Assembly: GCA_031213475.1 (NCBI GenBank)
Contig: JARUPZ010000005.1
Coordinates: 5,123,732 to 5,187,731 of the forward strand
Source of the DNA: Nereocystis luetkeana
Taxonomy: Eukaryota; Sar; Phaeophyceae; Laminariales; Laminariaceae
DNA length: 64,000 nucleotides
Direction of reading: 5' to 3'
The notes under the pieces are model-generated. The model worked only from the letters and a program-made list of their open reading frames with translations, was not told the origin of the DNA and ran no database searches. The translations under genes and the position numbers were made by a program. Numbering within the stretch: position 1 is the first letter of the stretch; every line of letters begins with the position of its first letter. This document shows, one piece after another, positions 46,091-58,143 of the stretch.

Positions 46091-47491
46091 GGACCGGTGT
46101 TGTGGCCGTAGTTCCACTGCTGCCCCACACAGATTGGACTCGGCGTTTGGACTCGGAAATGGATTTTGGGGGCACCATTTTTTGCCGTCGTTTTATTTTA
46201 GGGTTTCCACGAATGAAAGTAAAATATCAGAAAATAAATAAATAAAAATGTATACGTATACCGTCAGCGTGAGGGCGAAGAAATGTCACGTTGTTTTGCG
46301 CGTGAGGTGCCCCAGCGAGCTTTCTCTCGCCGCAGGCGCAGCAAAGGTAGTGAGTTGATTATGTGGGCTGAATGCGTATGTAGGCGGGCGTTCTTATATA
46401 CGCGTATGGCCCTTCGAGTTTACTCGCGAGTCGCTAATTGGTCCGCAAGGAGGTGGGTCGTGGCCTTAAGCTGTATTTTTGGTGTTTTTGTCTATCCCCC
46501 GGAGGAGTTAGTATTTGTGAACATATGCCAGGTGTATACCAGGTACCCAGTATATTTCATCACGTGCCGGAAGGAGCGCTGCTGCGCGTTTTCTGCTTCC
46601 TAGGTTCTCCGACGTCAACGTATCACTTGCCTCTCAGAAGCCGTCTTGTGACCGAGTCGACCCCTCTCGACACCGCTTGTGTTAGCAACCTGCTCGTGCC
46701 TGGGGGGTGCTCAGTGCTAACATCCCAAAATCCAATGCTTCGGGGACAGTTTTCACCAATTTGTAAAACATGAATCACTATGGTCGTAAATATATGGACC
46801 ACTTAGCCTTAATGATAATGTCGAAAGGGATTTAAATTCATGCCCAGAGTGGTGGACGCTTTCTGCTTCATCACGGAGGCGTGACTGTGAGCGTCCACAT
46901 CGACGCCAAATCGTTGGTTGTCACTGGGTGATCTTACCGCCGCCATTCTCGAACCCGAAAGCACGTCGGCGACCTCCGGCATCGGATGAAAACACATCGC
47001 GTGGATGGACCGTAGAAGACAGCAGAAACCACAACATCATCAGCAGCGACAACCATGGCACCCGCAAGGGGGGTGCAGGGCCATGCATAACAGGGGTGCA
47101 CCCCCCCACACACACACATGCTCTACACGCTTCGTCACATTTGTCCTTAGCATGGGGCGTGAAGCGGCACCACTCTGTCTGTGCCCGTGAGGAACACTAT
47201 CGATATGAATCCAATATTTCGTTTATTGGCCTCCCTTAGATGTGTACGCATTGTATATACGTCCCATATATCAACGAGAATTCTATGAAGTGTATCAACA
47301 AGATGTCGATTTGATTCCCATGGGAATGTTTTATGAGAGTGATCGGCGTTGGCAACCATTTTACACTGTTGGAGAGGAATTGCGAACATAACTACAGTAT
47401 CGAATCCAATCCAACGTTTGGTTTGTTGCTGCCTCTCGAGCAAGTTGTACACTTGTCCCATCTACCGCCAAATAGGGGAGGGGGGGGCGGG

Positions 47492-50400
47492 TCACAGCGC
47501 TGGAATTTGCCACAGAGCCAAATCGTGACCGGACAGGCGATAAAACGGAGCTTGGCGCGCGTCGTCCCAATGCTCTTCCCACACCACCCTCCGTTCCCCC
47601 TCCGCCCACCGCGCTGCTCCTTCCCCTCCCCTGACCGTCGTCACTTCAACGTCCTGCGTTGTGTCTCCAGATGCTACGTACGCACCTACGCCGGGGTTGG
47701 TGGTAGATCCACCGATGATAGTAAGGCCACGATGATGCTCGCGCGTCCGGGGTTCGCAGCGCAGAGGTAATTGTACACTGCTACCCACGGACATGCTCTG
47801 GTGGTGGTGATGGCGATTGAATGTTTTTTTATTCCCTGGAGTGTTTCTCACAGCGCTAGCGTGTTCAATCGCAGCAGCATTGCCAGCGTGTTCGATCGTC
47901 GCAGCAGCAGCAGCAGCAGGAGGAGGAGGAGGACTTGTGCATCCAGTCGGTGATGGAGCTGGGGTGGAGAAGTCGCGGGCGGTACCCTCCGCAAACCGAT
48001 GGCAATGACGATCATGATGTCCGTCGTCGAAAAATCGGGCGCATGTCTCAATGAGCGCGGGAACTAGCAGATCAAACCTCCTCTGCTCCGACTTCGACGG
48101 TGGTGGTGGTGGCGGTGGAAAAAAAGGTGATCGTGAATACCGTGGTGCTGGAGTTGGTGCCGGCGCGGCCGAGTTGCCGCCGATTTGGCGCCTGGCGCCC
48201 CTCTCAGCGGGGTCATGGCGTCGATCGCTGCAACCGGGTCTGCCGGCCTTGACATTCCCTCTATTTTTCGAAGCTGGAGAAGAGCGTGTCAGCTCTTCGG
48301 ACCAGGGACCGATGGTCCCGTCGGCGTTTTCCCTCGCGCAGCGGAACGCATACAGCTTGCCTGATACAGGTGAGAACGTGAGGATGCGGGAAAGGAGAAC
48401 GGTCGGGTGGTGGTGGTGGTGGGGGTGGAGGGGGAGGAGCACCGAAAATGATGGCTTGAATATGGGATACAGCTACAAGCATGGTATTATCAACGTTCCA
48501 CAGTTTGGACAGCTCATGATATATCTGTCTACGGCTGATCATCTAGATCCTGACCTGCTGTGCGAGATCTGTATAAACACAGATCCAACCCAAGAACCAT
48601 GTACAGTAAATCGTATGTCTCCTCTTCCCCCCGGAAGCGCGAGCGTACAAGGAGATATAAATAGATAAACAGAAGTGCATCTGCCCTAACATATGTAGAT
48701 CCTGGAGGAAGCGGGACACTCGATTGATCTGCCCCACGTGGTGCAACCTTCTATTTTTTAAGGAAGAGCGCCCGGTGGTACAGGTAGAATGAAGCTGTGC
48801 GTTTTTTCCGCACGCCTCCCCACGTTGCACTCCCGGGCGCCATCTCGTATGCACCTCCAGTAACCCCGGGCTGCTAGTTTTCGCGTGGTCGATGCCGTCC
48901 GCAATCGCCCGGGGGTGCAGAGCAAATGCCCTTTTAGGCGCGGTGCCAAGGTATAGTATTTTATGAGCTCCTCGCATTAGGAGCTCAAATACCTCACCCG
49001 AAGCATGACTTTCGAAGACGTTTCGTTCGCACCTCTAAGCCGACCGATTTTTTCGCGCGCTACGTACGTGGTCCTAAAAAAACTCCTACAGTGGTAAGAC
49101 TATCATGCTATATATAACCGGTGCCTGGTGGTTGCTCCCTTAAGGCCTAAAAAGTGCAACCCGCCCCTGCCGTGGGATGAGTATTAAGCCTTTTAAAAGC
49201 GCAGTCCCGTTTTGGGGACAAACTACTTATAAGTCGACTGGTTGGTCCCCAAAACGGGGCTGCAAGACTAAATGGGTTAAGCTTCAAACGGAACACGATC
49301 ACACCCCCTGGCACCCATTTGCGAGACCCAGACAGGGGAGGGGGTGTATTCATAAGGGGGGTGGGGGGGGGGGGTACTCACTATCATGAATGGCCGCAGT
49401 CGTATGGCCATAGACCCTCGCATCCCTACAACACCAGCACGGGGGGAGGGGGGGGGAGTACTCGATAGGAGAGATGTACTCGACCTCATGCATGGCCGTA
49501 GTCGTATGACCATGCCGGGGGGGGGATACTAGAACCAAAACTAAAATCAAAACAAAACTCGGTTTTTCGCAATTTTTCGTCCAGAAATCCCACTGCGCAC
49601 TTTTTTGGGGGGAGTGTCGTGTGGTTTATTTTTGCATTTTTGTCGTGATTCCCCCCGAACCGCCATTTCTTTTCGACTATTTTTATTCACTTCTGAGGGT
49701 GTCCCAAAGTTTAATGTGCAGTATAGTATCATCCACGAATGATAAATTACTTAAGATCACTCTGGGCGTGAACATAAGAACCCCTTGGTATTGATACTAA
49801 TTCCTAAACGGTCCTTACGTTTCCGTCCGGAGGGGTAAGAACATAAGGCTCGGGTTTAGGGGCGGGACGCTCGTAAGAGACTTATATTTAAGAAATCGCG
49901 ATCAGCGGCGAGCGCAACAATATACTGTACTAAACCCTTACCAGTTCATAATAGCTTATGACCTCAAGGTATTTTCAAGGATGGTTGGAAGGCTGGCCCA
50001 TGCTGTCATCATAATCAATCAGTACACTGGATTGCAACAGTATACTGCTTGTCTTCTCTCCTCTTTCCTCCCCCCCGAAACGCATTCAGTGGGTTTCTGT
50101 GCTATAATATGGCGTTTTTCTTGGGCGTACGTAAGATTGAAAAAACACTTTACCGGCCAGGTCAATAAGTAGGTTACTGCTGCCAGTACATACTGTGTCA
50201 GTGCTCAGCCCTAGTTGTAAGGCTTGCTCATGAATGGGGGGGGTTTTGGTTGGCGAGCCCATGCTGAGATCAAGTATAAAGGAAGCCCCGTCCGAACCCC
50301 CACCGCCGTGCCCTGCTTGCACGGTTGAAACTGGATCTGCGCGGTCAGCAGCGTTTTTCTCCCTGCACATACTCGTACATACTGGTGGGGGGCCCGGAAG

Positions 50401-52673
50401 ACACAGACAGCTGTCCTCCCCGCCTTTGCGATTTCTGTGCGTGTTGTTCGTGTTGCTGGTTGCAAGTCGTTTTCCGCGCTGCCGTTTCTTTTCGTTTTTT
50501 TTTTCTGCACAAAAAGAGGTCAAGACTTTTGTGCATTCGTAGAAGAAGGGCGCCCTTCGTGACGGAAATATAGCATGTACTTGGTAGAGCTCATCCCAAC
50601 TCATTCGAGACAAAAGGGGGTACAGCAGTAGTGGTCCCTCTACAGTGCCGGCACAGTATGCGCCAGACAACAATACTGACACTACCTATAGCGGCAACCG
50701 GGACCGTATACACTCCGCACACTGCCACACCGGTTATAATCCCATCACTGCTGCTCCAAGCGACTTCACCGGCACTATTCTGGGCAGGCGGCACTATAGA
50801 TATGCCACTACCGTACCGCCACCCATTGGTTGATTGGGTCTGGTCTGATTGGTTCAGGGTCAAGAGCTGGGGCTCGGGCTAGGGTTAGGGTTAGAGCGAT
50901 TTGTCTCGTACACCGCGCGTATCAGCCACGTTCTTGAAACAACGTCAAGAGGTAGAAAGCTATCCTTCCAAAATACAGTAGCTAAAAATCGAAAATCAAC
51001 CAAGGTCAAGCGAGAGCGAGCTCCAAAGAAAGGGATCTTTTTGTGACTCCAACGCGTTCAACCGGGGGCGACTAGTAAAGTTCCGAGAAAAAAAAAAAAA
51101 ACGCGGCCGAATCGCATGATTTTTGAGCAGCTACGTGTAAAGAACGAGAAACGAGGAATCGCGCCCTTTTCGTCTCTTGCGCCAAAATCCGGCATGAAGC
51201 CGTGAGCTTGACGGGGTCACACCATCGCCACATGCGACATGCGTAGTATCGTGGCCGTGTGTGATGTGGCGCCTCGTAGCGGCAGTGCTTGCCGCGTTAA
51301 CCCTTTTAGGACTGCGGTCCCGTTACGGGGGCAAACTACTTGGAATTGGAGTGGGTTGTCCCCAAAACGAGACAGCAGTCTCGAAAGGGTTCAAGTCTCG
51401 AAAGGGATGCGTGGTCGACGGGAAAATGGCTAAGGCGAGCAGCAAAAGAGTACGCCGCCGCCGCCCCCGCCTCTCCCCACCCCCAATCAATAGGCTCGAT
51501 GCCTGTCATCTGCATGCAGCAAAGTACGCACGAGGCGTTGTTGAAGTCCGCCTCACAAGCGGCTCTTAGAATATAGGATGGTGCGGCTCACCCTCCCATG
51601 CAACTCGCCGAACACCTCACGTTCGTTTCGCGCTTGGCGCAACCGTTGTCGGCCTCTCTGGTCCAAAAAACAAAAATCAAAACGACTACGACGTTGCTCC
51701 TTCCCAGCATTGTAGAGATGCGAGAAGTCAACATATACTACGGTCATACGACTACGGCCATGCGTGACAAAGGAGTATAACCGCCCCGCCGCCCCAGTGA
51801 TAACGGGGTGCATTGGCCCCGCTCGCTGACCTTGCGCGAGAGAGCCCACAACGCATCCCGAGTTTCGCCCTCGGTAGGCGCGTTTCCAAGTTGTGCCCGG
51901 CTCGCGCCGAACGTCCTCATCGTGGTGCAAAGCCGAGGAACCTGTGGGCCCTTCCTCGCGCCCACCCCGTACCTGCTTACAACCTCTGCGCGCATTTGAT
52001 GGAGGGATGGGTGGATGTGCGGAGGTTGGGGGGGGGGGGGGGGGGGGGGGGGGTTGTGTGCGACGAACAAACGGAGAGCATAACAGTTTTTTTTGCTTTT
52101 CCTTTTCTTGCTGCTGCACAACGAATTTGATGGAAGGAAGGAAAGAAGGGAGGGAGGAAGGGAGGAAGGGAGGAAGGAAGGAAGGAAGGAAGGAAGGAAG
52201 GAAGGAAGGAAGGAAGGAAGGAAGGAAGGAAGGAAGGAAGGAAGGAAGGAAGGAAGGAAGGAAGGAAGGAAGGAAGGAAGGAAGGAAGGAAGGAAGGAAG
52301 GAAGGAAGGAAGGAAGGAAGGAAGGAAGGAAGGAAGGAAGGAAATAAGTAGTTTGCATCGTATTTTCCTTTTCGCTGCAACAACGACACATGAACGATTG
52401 ATGACGCGCATGCTCTAACCTCCTTTCCTTGGACCCCGACGCCGCCTCTTCGCCGCTATCAATAGGACCGCGGTCAGCTGTTGCTTTGCCTCTCCGAGCG
52501 TCTGAGTGATAAAACACGTCCGAGCTCCCCGCGGTGTCGACGCTCTCACGGTCCAAAGCACCGGTCCATTCGAAGGCTGTGAGATGCTGTGGGAGGCACC
52601 GCTGACCCGTTCGCGGGAGCGGCCTAGCCTGGTACTGTACAACCCAAGTGCCTTCGTCCTCACCGAGTGGGGG
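47492..52673 (-). CDS. Last two exons of a gene with FN3 and WW domains (5' end not found)
   Basis: Two minus-strand exons join in phase: 52673-52550 (41 codons plus 1 nt, donor gtgaga) and 48360-47492 (2 nt plus 288 codons and stop, acceptor tatcag). The join reads WVVQYQARPL ... FEWTGALDRKLYAFRCAREN ... GTIGPWSEE, the C, F and G strands of a fibronectin type III domain. After about 230 low-complexity residues rich in Pro, Ala, Ser and His, the protein ends in a WW-like domain: first Trp in RRVVWEEHWDD, aromatic FYR, second Trp and Pro in LWQIP, with normal W-W and W-P spacing. Known: WW domains bind Pro-rich peptides and FN3 is a binding fold, so an adaptor role is likely. Upstream exons should lie above 52673; a GPEDGGC-type reading near 55.1 kb on this strand is only a weak candidate. 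The intron is 4.2 kb and holds the GGAA repeat. Confidence 0.6.
48500..48715. repeat. AGATC-rich dispersed repeat, copy (FN3-WW gene intron)
   Basis: Contains CTCATGATATATCTGTCTAC, TCATCTAGATCCTGACCTGC, CACAGATCCAACCCAAGAAC and a final CATATGTAGATCCTGGAGG. Confidence 0.4.
49189..49276. mobile_element. MITE family 3 copy (FN3-WW gene intron)
   Basis: CCTTTTAAAAGCGCAGTCCC to CCCCAAAACGGGGCTGCAAG, with the shared core ACAAACTACTTATAAGTCGA. Confidence 0.7.
49362..49528 (-). mobile_element. G-tract element, two truncated copies in tandem
   Basis: The first (49362-49448) has ATCATGAATGGCCGCAGTCG; the second (49440-49528) has TACTCGATAGGAGAGATG and CTCATGCATGGCCGTAGTCG. They share a central G-tract and both lie in the FN3-WW gene intron. 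Confidence 0.7.
49759..49837. mobile_element. MITE family 1 copy
   Basis: CTCTGGGCGTGAACATAAG at the left and CCTTACGTTTCCGTCCGGAG at the right. Lies in the FN3-WW gene intron. Confidence 0.6.
51301..51389. mobile_element. MITE family 3 copy (FN3-WW gene intron)
   Basis: CCCTTTTAGGACTGCGGTCC to GACAGCAGTCTCGAAAGGG, with core CAAACTACTTGGAATTGGAG. Confidence 0.7.
51543..51781 (+). mobile_element. G-tract element, inverted copy lacking the C-tract
   Basis: Contains GTCCGCCTCACAAGCGGCTC and CATGCAACTCGCCGAACACC through ACGACTACGGCCATGCGTGA, with substitutions and small insertions. It lies in the FN3-WW gene intron. Confidence 0.6.
52130..52345 (+). repeat. (GGAA)n microsatellite, about 210 bp
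   Basis: GGAAGGAAGGAAGG-type units, imperfect at the left and pure afterwards, within the FN3-WW gene intron. It produces long spurious ORFs on both strands. Confidence 0.95.
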
Positions 52674-52707
52674 CTGAGACGTAGAAAGGGTTGGGGAAAA
52701 GGTCCGA

Positions 52708-53262
52708 GGGGGGGGGGAGGGGGGGGGGGGGGTATACTCGATAGGAAAAATGTACTCGATCTCATGCATGGCCGTAGTCGTATGACCATAGACCCTCGCA
52801 TCCCTGCAATACCGGGACGGAGCATGTCGGGTTTTCACTGACCAGGCAGACATTGCTTGCACCAAGCGCGAAGCGCCGTGAGTTATCTGGCGATTCGCAT
52901 GAAGGGTGAGCTGCATCCTACTAAGAACCGCTTTTGAGGCGGACTTGCATATGGACGACAGCTTCAATGAGTTGATTTTATTTCCGGTGTAGGCATTTCC
53001 AGAGACAGCAATGGGAGTATGAATACTGCCTCTTGGGTGCCTTACCTTGAACACTACGTGATACGATCATTCCCAATTGTGCGGAGTAAAGGTTCTTTAC
53101 CTCGCACAAATGATCTAACTCGACGACCAGCTGTGGGCGACCGCCAAAAAAAAACAAAAAAGGTACGCTGGTAGTCTAGCTCACGTCGTGAGCGGCATGT
53201 TTTACAGTGTCGTTGCCAACCGACGCCAACCCAACCTATAAAAAATAGGGGGGGGGGGGGGG
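52708..53262 (-). mobile_element. G-tract element, full copy 4
   Basis: Full copy of the TACTCGATAGGAAAAATG subtype. On the minus strand its C-tract lies 34 nt upstream of the FN3 exon at 52673 and so sits next to that exon's pyrimidine-rich acceptor region. Confidence 0.8.
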
Positions 53263-54153
53263 CAGGAGAGCATGAGGCTTTCTTGTTCCATACGTTTGGC
53301 CAGTTTAGACAGGCTACGTACAACTTGGTAGACACGCTGTCGTAAACTAAAGTACATACTGCTGCTGGGGTGATCGTGCGATGCCACGTATATTCGTGTA
53401 AATTCAAAAAGCCGGGATTTTTTTCGCGCTCGAAAGATTTCCATGCACGAGGTGATCGCGGCTAGTCCTCTGGAGGATTTCCTTCCAGGGGGGGGGAACA
53501 TTGACTACGAAAAAAAAGGAAACGATTGCAGCCATGACCATCGCGGCGTGATGGGGGGGGGGGGGGGGGTGATACGTATGATACAACTGGGTGTTCAAAA
53601 TTGCGCCGCAAGGGGGTCGTACAATACTGGTATCTATGGCACAGCACGGGCGCAACGTGTATCCCTGTACTGCTTGGTGCCCACGCTGCTCGTAGACTGT
53701 CAGATGGTTGATGCAGATGGTTGGTACAGGTGCTACGTTCGAGTGAAGCTGCTTCTCGCTCAAGGAGCTCAATATTGACACATAACCCACCTAAAACAGC
53801 CGGCTCCCAAGTAATAACGTACCTGGCTGGTAAGCGGTGTCTAAATTTTATCATTCATTTTGTTTCCCCGTTTGCCCACCTGTCGATGTGCAAGCACTGG
53901 TTTCCAATCGATATTCGAATCAAGTCGGAATGGAACATGCACAATACCTTGTCGGATGGGGGGGGGGGGGGGGTAGCGTCTGCTATGTACGTTACGCAAT
54001 CCCACAGGATCCAACGATATTCGGGAGGCGGAAGCTCTTAACTCGAAGAGCCCCACCGATCACATGGGTTTTTAACTGACTACCGTAAAGAGCGTCGGCT
54101 TCACACAGGGAGCAATTTATTGGGTTTCTCGTTTTTTTCTCACCAAACAGTGT

Positions 54154-54712
54154 TGGGTGGGGGAGTGTACTCGATAGGAAAAATGTACTCGATCTCATGC
54201 ATGGCCGTAGTCGTATGACCATAGACCCTCGCATCCCTACAATGCCGGGACGGAGCATGTCGGGTTTTCACCGACCAGGCAGACATTGCTTGCACCAAGC
54301 GCGAAGCGCCGTGAGGTATCTGGCGAGTCGCATGAAGGGTGAGCTGCATCCTACTATTAATAAGAACCGCTTTTGAGGCGGACTTGCATATGGACGACAG
54401 CTTCAATGAGTTGATTTTATTTCCGGTGTAGGCATTTCCAGAGACAGCAATGGGAGTACTATGTAACTGCCTCTTGGGTGCCTTGCCTTGAACACTACGT
54501 GATACGATCAATCCCCAATTGTCAGGAGTAAAGGTTCTTTACCTCGCACAAAATGATCTAACTCGACGACCAGCTGTGGGCGACCGCCAAAAAAAAAAAA
54601 AAAAAAACGGTACCCTGGTTGTCTAGCTCACGTCGTGAGCGGCATGTTTTACAGTGTCGTTGCCAAGCGACGCCAACCCAATCTATGTAAAATGGGGGGG
54701 GGGGGGGGGGGG
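54154..54712 (-). mobile_element. G-tract element, full copy 5
   Basis: Full copy of the same subtype as 44353 and 52708. Its left G-tract is imperfect (GGGTGGGGGAG). A small TTAATAA-type insertion lies near 54355. Confidence 0.8.
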
Positions 54713-55021
54713 CAAAGGGGGGAGGGGAGGGAGAGCATGTCCTCATGTCATGCATGGAAGTAGTCGTATGACCATAGACCCTCGCATCCCTACAACGCCG
54801 GGGACGGAGCGCGTCGGGTTTTCAGCGACCAGGCAGACTTTGCTTGCATCAAGCGCGAAGCGAAACGTGAGATGTTCATTCGAGGTGCATGGATGGTTTA
54901 GCTGTAGCACCCTGCAAAGAAACGCTCGTGGAGCGGATTTATTGCTTCTGGATGACAGCGTCGAACTACGTAATTGATCTGTTTTCTGGTGTGGCCACTT
55001 GGTGGGGGGGAGGGGGGGGGG
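54694..55021 (-). mobile_element. G-tract element, partial divergent copy, tandem to copy 5
   Basis: Shares its left G-tract with the right end of copy 5. It keeps the constant end (GTCATGCATGGAAGTAGTCG) and about half the element in diverged form, ending at TGGCCACTTGG and a G-tract. Confidence 0.7.
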
Positions 55022-55378
55022 TCTCTTCTGTTCTCGCACCGGTACAGCGTCACGCGCGCCTCTCATTCCGAGGCGAAGGCTAAGGTTCCACCCGCACCCG
55101 CCGTCCTCAGGCCCATCAAACCAGCTGCAGCCTCTTGAACCAGCGCGGCGGCTGCAACTGCGAGATATTTTTTCTTTCGATGGCGGGCCCTGCCAAAGAC
55201 CCGGTCGAATGCCTGCGTGGCGAAATATTAGAAAAATCAAAAACAAAAAGCATATATATATTATATGGTGCAAATACTGAGCGAAACCTTAAAAAAAAAA
55301 CTCACACACACACCATCAACAACACGTATTTTGCAAATGTTGAGCGAAATGTTGGAAATATAAAAAAGACAGAATACC

Positions 55379-55425
55379 GGTATATATATTATATATATAT
55401 TATATATATATATATATATATATTC
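55379..55425 (+). repeat. (AT)n microsatellite
   Basis: TATATATTATATATATATTA-type run between two CGAGCGAA-containing direct repeats (ATACTGAGCGAAACCTTAAA, ATGTTGAGCGAAATGTTGGA, ATACCGAGCGAACATTTGAC). Confidence 0.8.
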
Positions 55426-55949
55426 AGGAATACCGAGCGAACATTTGACCCCTAACGTAACAGAAACAACAATGCAAAAATGATACGGCTGGTACTCCCG
55501 GGGCAACCCGCGGGCAGGAATCAATGCACGACGACAGCAGCAATCTCATACCATTTGCCCGCGTTCGTGAGACACGGCGTTATTCTTGCGGCCCGGGTGG
55601 GTGTCGGAAACAACGATGTGGTGTATTCGGAGCAGCTCGAACATCAGAGACACTGCCAGTGTCATACCAAACATGTCCTACCCGCCCCCCCCCCCCCATT
55701 CCCCGCCCGCTTGCTCCCCCCCCCGCGTTGCTGAGACACGCGTTATTATGCGGCCAGAGTAGCAAAAATAACGATGTCATGTCTACGTACAGCGATTATT
55801 CGGGGCAGCTCAGACATCAAAGCACTGCGCCAGTCTAACATCAAACACGCCCGCCCCCCATCCCCTGCCCCCACCCCCTCGCCTCCCTATCGAAGAACTC
55901 CACCACAGTACAAGACGAAATCTACAATAGGGGTACAACCTTTTTGGGC

Positions 55950-56115
55950 CAATCTGATTGGTCGATAAAGTTGGTCGATCTGAATGCTCAATACGATCGG
56001 TAAATCTGAATAGTCCGCATGATTATTACAGTCAATACTCTTATGATTCAGTCTGATTGGTCAAACCTAACAGCCAATCTGACTGGTCAGTCTGATGAGA
56101 CAACCGGATTGGCCG
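55950..56115 (+). repeat. ATTGGTC-rich imperfect tandem repeat
   Basis: TCTGATTGGTC-like units recur about every 20-25 bp (GATTGGTCGATAAAG, CAGTCTGATTGGTCAAAC, AATCTGACTGGTCAGTC). It resembles the 42.8-43.3 kb unit only in the ATTGGTC core. Confidence 0.45.
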
Positions 56116-56990
56116 AAAAACAATATTAGAGCCGGGGGATCCTTACCCGGGGGGCTCTGCCCAATAAGGTACCTGGTACACCACAATATACCAAAATATT
56201 AGGACCGTTTTTCGGCGACGTCAAAAACATAGGGGTGCCTAAAACAAGTGCCTGAAGCCCCCGCCTTGACGTTTGGTAGTATATGGCGAGGCGTTTTCTG
56301 AAAAACAATGTGGGGTTTTGAGTTAAAGGCCCAAACAAAACGTAGACTCGAGCAAGCGCGGGGCGGCTATCGGTCAAATGACAAGCAGCTGAACAGCGCC
56401 GCCCTCGTGCGTTTCTGGGCTCCGTTCTGTTGGTGTACCTTTTGCTGTACGATTGCTGTGCCGTGGCGAGACAGCTACATCTCGGCAGCCTCGACCCAAA
56501 AACTCCGTCGAAAGCAGCACAGCTCCAGCTGCAGCAACAACAATATCCCGCTGTTCTTGGCTCTGTTTTCTCCAGCTCGAGTTCGACTCCAGACTCCAGA
56601 AATGATACCATACCAGTAGAAATGATGTTATTGATTGGGTACTGTACGAGCACGTCGTATTACGCGTAGACGACACAGTAGTGACGTATCTGAACCTGAT
56701 CCGTGATCCGTATGTCATCTCTCTTGTGTGCGGTACGTACAGCAAATATAAGTACAGTAGTAGTAGCGTTTTGGAGCCTGATCTCCGATGTCTTCTGCCT
56801 TGTCACCGAACAACAACCACAACTGTTTTCACAGCGAAACACGTTTTGTAGTGTCGACGAGACAACAACAACAACAACAACAACGACGACTACTATTAAT
56901 ACCACCGTCTGCCATCCAGCTACGCACACAAGTTGACGACCGCGTTATAAATATTCTAGCAACAGCTATGCTTTAATATATAGTAGAGTA

Positions 56991-57080
56991 ACCCCTTTAG
57001 CGCTGCAATCCGGTTTTAGAGGACAAACTACTCAAACCCCGAGTAGTTTATCCCCAAAACGGGATTGCGGTCCGGGGATG
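56991..57080. mobile_element. MITE family 3 copy
   Basis: CCCCTTTAGCGCTGCAATCC to CGGGATTGCGGTCCGGGG, with core ACAAACTACTCAAACCCCGA. Confidence 0.65.
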
Positions 57081-57827
57081 GCCCTCACTCATCCCCTCTC
57101 TCACCGTCCGGGGATCGCCTTAGTACATCCCCGTCGTCCCAGTCCCACTCCTCCTGACCCGGGGACTGGTTCATGTAGCTCACCCCCCCGCTCCGTCTCG
57201 CAAGGGACGCGTTGTCAATGGTCAAAAGACTGAGGCAAGCAATAAATGAATACCCCCCCCCCACCCCCGCCGCCTCCTCCGGTCACCTTTAAGGGTTCCT
57301 CGTTTTTCGGATCAGGGGTGGTACCTTATCGTTGGAACACCTTATGGTGTGCCATTGTCCTACATACATGATACTCGTTGTATACCTACGGTCGAGGATC
57401 TCGGGTTCTGCACTCTTTTATTTTTTCCCTCAGAAGCCCTGTGTCTGGGGTGAGAGGCGCAGCATGCAAAGGCCCCACGCTCCCCTCTATATTCATCCAA
57501 AGCCAGGAAATAGCCCCCAAAATAGTAAAGAAAAAAAGCAGGTGCCCTCCCTCCCTGTCAAGTGTCGTGTTGTCCAAGATGCTTTTACTCACCTGCCGTC
57601 CAGCCTGCTGCCGTGGGAGCCGGTGGTCGCGCAGGAAACGTGCAGAAGGAGGCGTGCCTGCAGGGTGGGCGTTGTTGTCGGCGAAGAGGGTATCACGTCG
57701 AGTTTGGTCAGAATGATCGGGGTTATTTTGCTGGTCTGGGTTAGTCGTCTACGCATGATCAAGAGTGGTCTGGTGTTGGCCTTGATTACCCCTATTCCGA
57801 TTGGAAGCTATCGGGCCGCCGCCGGCT

Positions 57828-57893
57828 ACTACTAGTACTAGTACTAGTACAACTACTACTACTACCACTACTACCTCTACTACTTACCAGGTA

Positions 57894-57925
<32 letters not shown>

Positions 57926-57937
57926 GTACTACTACTG

Positions 57938-57972
<35 letters not shown>
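57828..57972 (+). repeat. (ACT)n microsatellite with an embedded TACCAGGTA
   Basis: ACTACTACTAC-type triplets with interruptions over about 145 bp; TACCAGGTATACTACTACT occurs in the middle and a final CTACTGTAG at the end. Confidence 0.9.
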
Positions 57973-58008
57973 GTAGTCAGCCTTGCTTGAGGCAAATACC
58001 CAATTCAT

Positions 58009-58103
58009 CTATACCTGGTAACTGGTGTCACAAAATGTGTTCGCCAACAACATTTGCTTGCTTTGCTTGCTCGCGTGGGAATTCGGTATATATATATGGG
58101 AAT

Positions 58104-58143
<40 letters not shown>

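Larger units (their letters stand above)
41524..47491. other. Interval between genes B and C, mostly repeats
   Basis: It holds the minisatellite, full G-tract copy 3, the TCC repeat, and MITE family 1 and 3 copies. A short open frame at 43440-43778 starting SISAHGLSVAMAGVAASS is protein-like but has no supported splice sites or family. Confidence 0.5.
55022..58008. other. Unassigned stretch with simple repeats
   Basis: It contains the AT and ACT microsatellites, the ATTGGTC repeat and a MITE family 3 copy. A frame at 57568-57835 ending in a hydrophobic stretch (MIGVILLVWVSRLRMIKSG) is open but unsupported. Confidence 0.45.

Noticed and set aside
50878-50899. Telomere-like TTAGGG repeat
   Set aside because: Only about two and a half units; too short to indicate a telomere or interstitial telomere.
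51744-53054. Minus-strand 436-codon open frame
   Set aside because: Its length comes from the GGAA/TTCC repeat and the G-tract element. Only 52673-52550 inside it is accepted, as an FN3 exon.
57440-57500. Possible further copy of phosphatase exon 3 (reading KGPTLPSIFIQSQE)
   Set aside because: Resemblance to GGPTLVSPHICIGSGED is short and unsupported by flanking similarity; likely chance.
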